From contig JACDAV010000109.1 of the NCBI GenBank assembly GCA_013695255.1, forward strand, positions 1-6,357: a stretch of DNA of 6,357 nt, in the 5' to 3' direction. Source of the DNA: Chloroflexota bacterium. GTDB taxonomy: Bacteria > Chloroflexota > Limnocylindria > Limnocylindrales > CSP1-4. Both the position numbers and the translations under genes were made by a program. The notes under the pieces are model-generated. The model was not told the DNA's origin and did no database searches. It worked only from the letters and a program-made list of their open reading frames with translations. Positions 1 through 5,455 of the stretch are shown here, piece after piece; positions within the stretch are counted from its first letter, which is position 1, and each line of letters opens with the position of its first letter.

Positions 1-1523
1 GACTTGTCGAGCATGGACGACGCGGTGATCCGGACCGTCTGCTCCTTGCTCGTCGCCCGATCCTTGGCCCGGACGTCGAGGATCCCGTTGGCGTCGATGT
101 CGAACGTGACCTCGATCTGCGGGATGCCGCGCGGCGCCGGCGGGATGCCGTCGAGGATGAACCGGCCGAGCGTCTTGTTGTCCTGGGCGAAATCGCGCTC
201 GCCCTGAAGGACGTGGATCTCGACCTGGCTCTGGCTGTCCGACGCGGTCGAGAAGACCTGCGACTTGGAGGTCGGGATGGTCGTGTTGCGGTCGATCAGC
301 CGGGTCATCACCCCGCCGAGCGTCTCGATGCCGAGGGACAGCGGCGTGACGTCGAGGAGCAGGACGTCCTTGACCTCGCCGCCCAGCACGCCGGCCTGGA
401 TGGCGGCGCCGATGGCCACGACCTCGTCCGGGTTGACGCCCTTGTGCGGCTCCTTGCCGCCGAACATGGCCTTGACCGCCTCGACGACGGCCGGCATCCG
501 GGTCATGCCGCCGACGAGGATCACCTCGTCGATGTCGCCGGGCTTGAGCGCCGCATCCTTGAGGGCCGCGAGCACGGGGCCCTTGGTCCGCTCGACCAGG
601 TCGGCGACGAGGTCCTCCAGCTTCGCCCGGGAGAGCGTCATCACGAGATGCTTCGGACCGGACGCGTCCGCCGTGACGTACGGCAGGTTGATCTCCGTCG
701 AGGATGTCGAGGACAGCTCGATCTTCGCCTTCTCCGCCGCCTCCTTCAGACGCTGGAGCGCCTGCTGGTCCTTCGAGAGGTCGATGCCCTGGTCGCGCTT
801 GAACTCGGCCAGCAGCCAGTCGATGACCCGCTGGTCGAAGTCGTCGCCGCCGAGGTGGGTGTCGCCGTTGGTTGCCTTGACCTCGAAGACGCCCTCACCG
901 AGCTCGAGGATCGAGATGTCGAACGTCCCTCCGCCAAGGTCGTAGACGGCGATCTTCTCGTCGTGCTTCTTGTCGAGCCCGTAGGCCAGCGCGGACGCGG
1001 TCGGCTCGTTGATGATCCGCTTTACGTCGAGACCCGCGATTCGGCCGGCGTCCTTGGTCGCCTGGCGCTGCGTGTCGTCGAAGTAGGCGGGCACGGTGAT
1101 GACCGCGTCGGTGACCTTCTCCCCGAGGTACGCCTCGGCGTCCGTCTTGAGCTTCTGGAGGATCATCGCGCTGACCTCGGGCGGCGTGTACGTCTTGCCG
1201 TCCGCGAGCTTCACCGCGAGTCCGTCGCTCTTCGAGTCCTTCTCGACGGTGTACGGGACGAGCTCCTTCGAGCGCTTGACCTCCGGGTCGTCCCAGCGAC
1301 GACCCATGAAGCGCTTGATCGAGTAGACCGTGTTGCCGGGGTTGGTGACCGCCTGGCGCTTGGCCAGCTGGCCAACCAGACGCTCGCCTGTCTTCGTGAA
1401 GGCGACGACCGACGGCACCGTCCGGCCGCCCTCGGCCGAGGCGATGACGGTCGGCTCGCCGCCCTCCATGACGGCCACGACGGAGTTGGTCGTGCCCAGG
1501 TCGATGCCGATGATCTTGCCCAT
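1..1523 (-). CDS. dnaK: Molecular chaperone DnaK (Hsp70), 3' end missing
   Basis: ATP-dependent cytosolic Hsp70 chaperone. It binds exposed hydrophobic segments of unfolded proteins and cycles with DnaJ and the exchange factor GrpE. About 507 residues are visible from the ATG at 1523; the gene runs off the left edge, so the last ~110-130 residues (helical lid and tail) are absent from the window. Seen in the translation: phosphate-binding IDLGTTNS at residues 7-14, catalytic Lys70 in SIKRFMG, the second Hsp70 signature VYDLGGGTFDIS around 193-204 with the usual Thr at 200, the third signature VILVGGMTRMP at 334-344, the interdomain linker VLLLDVTPLSLG at 387-398, and the start of the beta-sandwich substrate-binding domain. 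The stretch at residues 75-110 is longer than in Bacillus or actinobacterial DnaK, resembling the insert of Gram-negative-type proteins. It lies 17 nt after grpE in the HrcA-controlled operon. Identification is secure; nothing looks broken. Confidence 0.98.
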   Translation of the reverse strand, partial: MGKIIGIDLGTTNSVVAVMEGGEPTVIASAEGGRTVPSVVAFTKTGERLVGQLAKRQAVTNPGNTVYSIKRFMGRRWDDPEVKRSKELVPYTVEKDSKSDGLAVKLADGKTYTPPEVSAMILQKLKTDAEAYLGEKVTDAVITVPAYFDDTQRQATKDAGRIAGLDVKRIINEPTASALAYGLDKKHDEKIAVYDLGGGTFDISILELGEGVFEVKATNGDTHLGGDDFDQRVIDWLLAEFKRDQGIDLSKDQQALQRLKEAAEKAKIELSSTSSTEINLPYVTADASGPKHLVMTLSRAKLEDLVADLVERTKGPVLAALKDAALKPGDIDEVILVGGMTRMPAVVEAVKAMFGGKEPHKGVNPDEVVAIGAAIQAGVLGGEVKDVLLLDVTPLSLGIETLGGVMTRLIDRNTTIPTSKSQVFSTASDSQSQVEIHVLQGERDFAQDNKTLGRFILDGIPPAPRGIPQIEVTFDIDANGILDVRAKDRATSKEQTVRITASSMLDK

Positions 1524-1534
1524 GTTCTGTGTGG

Positions 1535-1539
1535 CTCCT
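1535..1539 (-). promoter_or_regulatory. Ribosome binding site of dnaK
   Basis: On the minus strand AGGAG lies 11 nt before the dnaK ATG and one base after the grpE stop codon. The spacing is slightly long, but this is the only Shine-Dalgarno-like sequence in the 17-nt gap, and it supports the start at 1523. Confidence 0.7.
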
Positions 1540-1540
1540 G

Positions 1541-2140
1541 TCAGTCGTTGAGGGTTGCGGGGTCGGTGTCGAGCGTGGTGGAGGGTGGCGCCGGCGCCGG
1601 CAGGCCCTCGGCGACGGCCACGAGCGCGGGACGGAGGACCCGGTCGCGCAGCCGGTAGCCGCGCCGGACCTCCTCGACGATCTGGCCCTCGGCGTGCTCG
1701 GAGTTCGGGACGTTGGCGATGGCCTCGTGCTGACGCGGGTCGAAGGTCGTGCCGGGTGCCGCCTCGACCTGGCTGACGCCCTCGCTCTCGAGCAGCGACC
1801 GGAGCTTGCGGTCGATGGCGGTGACGCCGTCGACCCACGCGTTGCCCGCGATCTCGGCCGGCCGGGCGTCGATCGCCCGGTCGAAGTCGTCGGCGATCAC
1901 GAGCACCTTGCGGATCAGGTCTTCGCCCGCGAGGCCCAGCTCGCGCTCGCGCTCCTCGGCCGTTCGGCGGCGGTAGTTGGCAAACTCGGCGCGCTCGCGC
2001 TGGAGCAGCCCGAGGTACTCCTCGGCCTGCCGCCGGGCCGTCTCGAGGTCGCCCTTGAGCGCCTCGATGTCGGCCAGCAGGCTCGTCGGCGAGATGTCGA
2101 TCTCGTCGATCCGCTCCTGGGCGCGGGTGCGGTTGCTCAT
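1541..2140 (-). CDS. grpE: Nucleotide exchange factor GrpE
   Basis: Cytosolic homodimeric cochaperone that releases ADP from DnaK and resets its cycle. The 199-residue product (family usually ~180-210) has a charged N-terminus, a long helical coiled-coil stretch at about 17-70 rich in Glu, Arg, Leu and Ala, the conserved DDFDRAI at 84-90, and a C-terminal beta domain with FDPRQHEA at 133-140 and the GrpE signature GYRLRDRVLRPALVAV at 161-176. A Pro/Ala/Thr-rich tail of about 20 residues ends the protein. Three in-frame ATGs are possible (2179, 2167 and 2140). I chose 2140 because AGGAAGTGA, close to the ideal Shine-Dalgarno, lies just before it with 7-nt spacing from AGGAAG, whereas a G-rich stretch directly abuts the ATG at 2179. 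The gap to hrcA is 49 nt with this start, or 10 nt with the longest form. It is co-transcribed with hrcA and dnaK. Confidence 0.95.
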   Translation of the reverse strand: MSNRTRAQERIDEIDISPTSLLADIEALKGDLETARRQAEEYLGLLQRERAEFANYRRRTAEERERELGLAGEDLIRKVLVIADDFDRAIDARPAEIAGNAWVDGVTAIDRKLRSLLESEGVSQVEAAPGTTFDPRQHEAIANVPNSEHAEGQIVEEVRRGYRLRDRVLRPALVAVAEGLPAPAPPSTTLDTDPATLND

Positions 2141-2147
2141 CGGTTCA

Positions 2148-2153
2148 CTTCCT
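2148..2153 (-). promoter_or_regulatory. Ribosome binding site deciding the grpE start
   Basis: Minus-strand AGGAAG (followed by TGA, so AGGAAGTGA matches the ideal AGGAGGTGA at 8 of 9 positions) lies 7 nt before the ATG at 2140. It favours this start over the upstream in-frame ATGs at 2167 and 2179, which have no well-spaced site. Confidence 0.7.
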
Positions 2154-2189
2154 GTTCGCTTGGTCATGTCGGCCGTCATCCCCGTCGGA

Positions 2190-3251
2190 TCAGGCGTAGA
2201 GGTGGTCGACGAGCTCGTTCATCAGGCCGGAGACGAAGCGGACGGTGCCGATCGCCTGCGGATAGGACATGCGCGTGGGCCCCAGAACGCCGACGACGCC
2301 GACGGCCCGGCCCGGCCGGCCGTACGAGGCGAGCACGAGCGACACGTCCTGCATCTCCATCGGCCGGTTCTCGTGCCCGATGAACACGCGAACGCCATTC
2401 CAGCCGGCGACGTTGCCGACGAGCTCGCCGAGCCAGGCCCGGTTCTCGAGGGCCGAGAAGACGCGCCGCAGCTTGTCGCTCTGGGCGAACTCCGGCGCCG
2501 CCATCACGTTCAGCAGACCGTCGCTGAAGACCTCCTCGATCAGCGTCGCGTCGTACTCGCGGAGCATCCGCACCAGCCGTTCGCCGACGCGCCGGGCGAT
2601 GGGGCCGTCCGCGACCCCCTCGTCGAACCGGCCGAGGACCGTGGCCGCCTGGCTGGCCGTCAAGCCCGAGAGGCGGGCATTGAGCAGGCCCGCCACCGTG
2701 TTCAGGGTGTCCTGGTCGACCGGTTCCTCGAGGGTGAGCAGGGCCTGCTTGATCGCACCCTCCTGGAGCACGACGATGAGGCTCGCCAGCCGCTCGTTCA
2801 TGGCGACGAGATCGATCCGCCGGATGTGCGCCGCCCGCGGCTTGGCGGGTGTGGCCAGTCCTGCGGCCCGGGTCAGGGAGGCGAGCGTCGTCGCCGCCAG
2901 CCGGAACCAGTGCTCGCTGGCGTACTCCACCTGTCCGAACTGGTGGCGGATCATCAGCTGCTCCACAGCCGGCAGCGGCACATGCTCGACGATCGACTCG
3001 ACATAGAAGCGATAACCCTCGTCCGTGGGGATCCGGCCGGCCGAGGTGTGCGGGTGGGTCAGCAGACCGGCCCCCTCGAGCTCGGCGAGGATGCTGCGGA
3101 CGGTCGCGCTGGACACGCCCAGCGCGTAGCGGGTCACCAGCGCCTGCGATCCAACGGGCGCAGCGGTGACGACGTATTCCTCGATGACGGCCCGGAGGAT
3201 CGCCTGCGCTCGGAGGTCCAGTGGGCCGGTGGTGCGGCTGCGTCGCGCCAA
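2190..3251 (-). CDS. hrcA: Heat-inducible transcription repressor HrcA
   Basis: DNA-binding repressor of class I heat-shock genes. HrcA dimers bind CIRCE operators and in studied bacteria depend on GroEL for activity, so repression is lifted when GroEL is occupied by unfolded protein. The product is 353 residues, typical for the family. The N-terminal winged helix-turn-helix spans about 14-84: recognition region GSQALVTRYALGVSSATVR at 34-52, then the conserved wing HPHTSAGRIPTDEGYRFYV at 66-84. The middle is the GAF-like/dimerisation region. The C-terminus carries the family's conserved GVLGPTRMSYPQAIGTVRFV and ends ELVDHLYA. The start codon is TTG; it is supported by GAGGAG 8 nt upstream and by the absence of another ATG, GTG or TTG between it and the conserved DNA-binding domain. 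It is the first gene of the hrcA-grpE-dnaK operon, with a CIRCE in its own leader, so autoregulation is expected. Confidence 0.97.
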   Translation of the reverse strand: MARRSRTTGPLDLRAQAILRAVIEEYVVTAAPVGSQALVTRYALGVSSATVRSILAELEGAGLLTHPHTSAGRIPTDEGYRFYVESIVEHVPLPAVEQLMIRHQFGQVEYASEHWFRLAATTLASLTRAAGLATPAKPRAAHIRRIDLVAMNERLASLIVVLQEGAIKQALLTLEEPVDQDTLNTVAGLLNARLSGLTASQAATVLGRFDEGVADGPIARRVGERLVRMLREYDATLIEEVFSDGLLNVMAAPEFAQSDKLRRVFSALENRAWLGELVGNVAGWNGVRVFIGHENRPMEMQDVSLVLASYGRPGRAVGVVGVLGPTRMSYPQAIGTVRFVSGLMNELVDHLYA

Positions 3252-3259
3252 GGCCGGTG

Positions 3260-3265
3260 CTCCTC
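3260..3265 (-). promoter_or_regulatory. Ribosome binding site of hrcA
   Basis: Minus-strand GAGGAG with 8-nt spacing to the TTG at 3251. It decides the hrcA start, since the gene has no ATG near its N-terminus. It lies 8 nt downstream of the CIRCE, close enough for a CIRCE hairpin in the mRNA to influence ribosome access (inference). Confidence 0.8.
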
Positions 3266-3273
3266 GATGGGAG

Positions 3274-3300
3274 TTGGCACTCTAACTGGTAGAGTGCCAA
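3274..3300 (-). promoter_or_regulatory. CIRCE operator (HrcA binding site)
   Basis: Perfect inverted repeat of the class I heat-shock operator: left arm TTGGCACTC (3274-3282), 9-nt spacer, right arm GAGTGCCAA (3292-3300). The general consensus is TTAGCACTC-N9-GAGTGCTAA; here one A is G and its partner T is C, so the symmetry is retained. The pairing continues two bases into the spacer, giving 11-bp arms around the 5-nt centre ACTGG (3285-3289, plus strand). It sits just downstream of the predicted transcription start and upstream of the hrcA ribosome binding site, the standard position for blocking initiation. HrcA encoded next door is the expected ligand. Confidence 0.97.
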
Positions 3301-3312
3301 CGAACTGCGGGC

Positions 3313-3342
3313 ATGGTAGCAGCCGCTCGATCCGAGTGTCAA
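3313..3342 (-). promoter_or_regulatory. Sigma70-type promoter of the hrcA-grpE-dnaK operon
   Basis: On the minus strand a consensus -35 TTGACA (3337-3342) is separated by 18 bp from a -10 TACCAT (3313-3318), which matches TATAAT at 4 of 6 and is preceded by TGC, an extended -10 element. Transcription would start near 3305-3307, a few bases before the CIRCE, giving a leader of about 55 nt. The -35 begins 15 nt after the hemW stop, so the element lies wholly in the intergenic gap. The match and position are seen in the sequence; activity is inferred. Confidence 0.8.
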
Positions 3343-3357
3343 CGCGCGGCCGGCCGG

Positions 3358-4620
3358 TCAGACGAGGCGGCTGAAGAGCTCGTTGGAAAGCAGCCTGCCC
3401 CGGGTCGTGAGCACGACGCGCTCGTCCGCCGTAGTGGCGACGAGCCCCGCGTCGAGCGCCCAGGGCATCGCCTCGGCCAGCGGCGGGACACCGGCGAGCG
3501 CGCCGGGCACCCCGCGATCCGTCCTCAGCGCCAGCACGATCCGCTCCGAGGCAGCGGCTCCCGCGTCGATGTCCTCGTGCCCGCCGGGTGGCAGGGCCGG
3601 GCGTCGGCGGGGTCCGCCCTCGAGCGCCGCCGTCCACAGATCGAGGCGGGCCACGTTCCAGCGCCGGGTGCGGCCGTCGAACGCGTGGGCGCCCGGTCCG
3701 ACGGCCTCCCAGGGCCGTCGCTCCCAGTACGCGAGGTTGTGCCGGCTCTCGTGCCCCGGCCGGGCCCAGTTGCTGATCTCGTAGCCGCGGAACCCGGCGG
3801 CCGCGAGTCGCTCGACCGCGTGCAGGTACTGGTCGGCGGCGCGATCGTCGTCCTGGCCGGGCCGTGCCCGTTCGCGCCAGCGGCGCGCCCCCCGCCGCAT
3901 CGGCAGGTGATCGCCGCAGGCTTCGGTCAGTCCCTCACGCTCGGGATCGTCGAGCGTGAGCGCATAGAGGGACAGATGGTCCGGCGCCAGTGCGAGCGCC
4001 CGGTCGAGTGTCGCCGACCATGCCCCGGGACTGTCGCCCGGGATGTCGTACAGCAGGTCGACGCCGATCGAGCGGAGGCCGGCCGATCGCGCCTCGGCGA
4101 TGGCGTCCCCGACGTCCTCTGGTCGATGCCGACGGCCCAGGCGGCGCAGCTCGGCGACATCCAGCCGCTGGGCGCCGAAGGACAGGCGCGTGACCCCGGC
4201 TCGCGCGAGCGCCGCGGGGTCGCCGCGCTCGTCACGCCCGGGATTGGCCTCCACGGTGATCTCCGCCCCGACCGCGATGCCGTACCGATCGCGCACGCGC
4301 GCGAGAAGCTCCGCGATCGCCGTCGCCGGGAGCAGCGACGGCGTCCCGCCACCGAAGTAGACCGACGCGAGCGAGGGCCGGCCGTCCGTTCCCGGCCGTC
4401 CGAATGCGGCATCGAGCGTGTCGGCGCGCAGGTCGAGCTCGGTGGTCAGCGCCGCGAGGAAGGGCGCCACCCGGTTGCGCGGGCCCCGCGCCGCCGCGCC
4501 GGCCAGCACGACGAAGTCGCAGTACGGGCACAGGGACACGCAGAACGGCACGTGGAGGTAGAGGGCGACGGGCGGCCGGGAGGCCGGGGGCTCGGGCTCG
4601 GCGGCTCGCTCGGGCGTCAA
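3358..4620 (-). CDS. hemW: Radical SAM heme chaperone HemW
   Basis: HemW-type radical SAM protein, historically called 'oxygen-independent coproporphyrinogen III oxidase-like'. Characterised HemW proteins bind heme and deliver it to respiratory proteins and lack the oxidase activity of HemN. The 420-residue product has the 4Fe-4S/SAM motif CVSLCPYC (Cys27, Cys31, Cys34) followed by DF as in HemW, GGGTPS at 90-95, VEANPG at 123-128, SFGAQ at 147-151, VDLLYDIPG at 187-195, and YEISNWA at 280-286. The heme-chaperone motif HNLAYW (HNxxYW) is at 294-299 and GPGAHAF at 308-314. An Arg-rich stretch at about 233-260 makes it longer than the usual ~380-400. The start is TTG, overlapping the stop of the upstream gene as TTGA. 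No other start codon lies between it and the Cys motif except an internal GTG at Val24. The gene precedes hrcA, as in Bacillus. Confidence 0.93.
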   Translation of the reverse strand: MTPERAAEPEPPASRPPVALYLHVPFCVSLCPYCDFVVLAGAAARGPRNRVAPFLAALTTELDLRADTLDAAFGRPGTDGRPSLASVYFGGGTPSLLPATAIAELLARVRDRYGIAVGAEITVEANPGRDERGDPAALARAGVTRLSFGAQRLDVAELRRLGRRHRPEDVGDAIAEARSAGLRSIGVDLLYDIPGDSPGAWSATLDRALALAPDHLSLYALTLDDPEREGLTEACGDHLPMRRGARRWRERARPGQDDDRAADQYLHAVERLAAAGFRGYEISNWARPGHESRHNLAYWERRPWEAVGPGAHAFDGRTRRWNVARLDLWTAALEGGPRRRPALPPGGHEDIDAGAAASERIVLALRTDRGVPGALAGVPPLAEAMPWALDAGLVATTADERVVLTTRGRLLSNELFSRLV

Positions 4621-5369
4621 TCCCCTCGCGTGCCGATCACCTGCCAGCCGTCCGGCGTCTGCCGGCGCCGCTCGATGTCCTCGGTCTCGCGGCCGCGGAG
4701 CGCCACCTGGCCCGCGTGACCGGTGCACAGGAAGACGGCGAATCGGGTGATGGCATGGCCCAGGAAGGCCGCCGCGATCCCCCCCGTCGCCGACGTGAGC
4801 CATCCGCCGGCGAGCCCGATGACGACTGTCAGCACGAGCATGTAGCGGTCGCGACCGGGCGCGCCGAGCCGCGTCGCCAGCGCGTACAGCAGCGCCTGCA
4901 TGATGTTCGCCGTCGTGGGGTTGATCCCGGCCCCGAGGAGGAGGCCGTAGAGCACGCCGCGAAACGTGGCCTCGTCGATGAACGCGGTGGCCAGCGCGTT
5001 GACCAGCGCCCCGGGATACGAGCCGACTGCGGGCAGGCGCAGGTGGCGGTAGCGCAGCCAGGCGAACCCGATCGCCTGGGCGGTGCCGGCGAGCCCGAAG
5101 GCCAGGCCGCCGACGAGCGACGCGACACGATCGCCGGGGCCGAGGAATAGCTGCTCGTGGGGGGCGGGATGCGCAAGCACGATGATGATGACGAATCCGA
5201 GGCCCAGGACGTACCAGGCCATCCGGCGGCGGAGCGACGGCAGATGCCCCTCGCGCGTCGCCTCGTCGTACTCCGCTGCGCCGAACCGCTCCGCGTCGAC
5301 CCGGAGCAGGACGAGGAGCAATGCGAAGCCGATGACGATCAGGTGGCGCAGCGGCTCCGGGATGTCCAT
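4617..5369 (-). CDS. CPBP-family intramembrane protein (Abi/Rce1-like, divergent)
   Basis: A 250-residue polytopic membrane protein with hydrophobic segments near 10-22, 52-66, 82-105, 118-130, 139-150, 177-192 and 196-214, separated by short charged loops. The block AFIDEATFRGVLYG (129-142) resembles motif 1 (EExxxR) of the CPBP/Abi family (PF02517), whose members include the Rce1 CaaX protease and bacteriocin self-immunity proteins. Asp132 replaces the first Glu; Glu133 and Arg137 are kept. Motif 2 (FxxxH) aligns best with Tyr162-Ala-Leu-Ala-Thr166, lacking the His; motif 3 has His205 but Arg209 in place of the usual Asn. Proteolytic activity is therefore uncertain. The ATG at 5369 is fixed by an in-frame TGA two codons upstream; the ribosome binding site is weak. 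The stop overlaps the hemW start, implying translational coupling. Fold assignment is moderately sure; substrate and role are unknown. Confidence 0.75.
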   Translation of the reverse strand: MDIPEPLRHLIVIGFALLLVLLRVDAERFGAAEYDEATREGHLPSLRRRMAWYVLGLGFVIIIVLAHPAPHEQLFLGPGDRVASLVGGLAFGLAGTAQAIGFAWLRYRHLRLPAVGSYPGALVNALATAFIDEATFRGVLYGLLLGAGINPTTANIMQALLYALATRLGAPGRDRYMLVLTVVIGLAGGWLTSATGGIAAAFLGHAITRFAVFLCTGHAGQVALRGRETEDIERRRQTPDGWQVIGTRGD

Positions 5370-5405
5370 CGCTCAGCTCGCAGCGGCGAGGTGGCGAGCG
5401 GCGGC

Positions 5406-5441
5406 GGCGGTCGCAACCCGGCCGGCGGTCGCAACCCGGCC
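5406..5441. repeat. Perfect 18-bp tandem duplication
   Basis: The 18-bp unit GGCGGTCGCAACCCGGCC occurs twice in immediate succession (5406-5423 and 5424-5441, plus strand) in the 86-nt gap between lepA and the CPBP gene. Partial GGC/GGCGG-rich continuations flank it on both sides. The units contain GGCCGG/CCGGCC pieces that could pair, but there is no T-tract, so I do not call it a terminator. It probably arose by slippage in non-coding DNA. The rest of the gap shows no recognisable promoter. Confidence 0.85.
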
Positions 5442-5455
5442 GGCAACGGCGGCGA

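Noticed and set aside
213..1658. Long plus-strand open frame (481 codons) antisense to dnaK
   Set aside because: It lies opposite intact dnaK, is dominated by Arg, Asp, Leu and Val as expected for the complement of high-GC codons, shows no family motif, and long antisense frames over hsp70 genes are a known artefact.
2176..3342. Minus-strand 388-codon frame overlapping hrcA in another frame
   Set aside because: Arg/Gly/Pro-rich shadow without motifs; the frame at 2190-3251 contains the full HrcA sequence.
3343..3357. GC palindrome (CCGGCCGG) directly after the hemW stop as a terminator
   Set aside because: It is a short self-complementary stretch without a usable loop or T-tract; the sequence immediately enters the -35 box of the hrcA promoter.
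1977..3374. Plus-strand open frame (465 codons) antisense to hrcA, crossing the CIRCE and promoter
   Set aside because: It has no recognisable domain and runs through the control region; hrcA on the other strand is clearly real.
3313..4719. Plus-strand open frame (468 codons) antisense to hemW
   Set aside because: Composition is that of a GC-rich shadow frame without domains; the minus-strand frame carries the complete HemW motif set.
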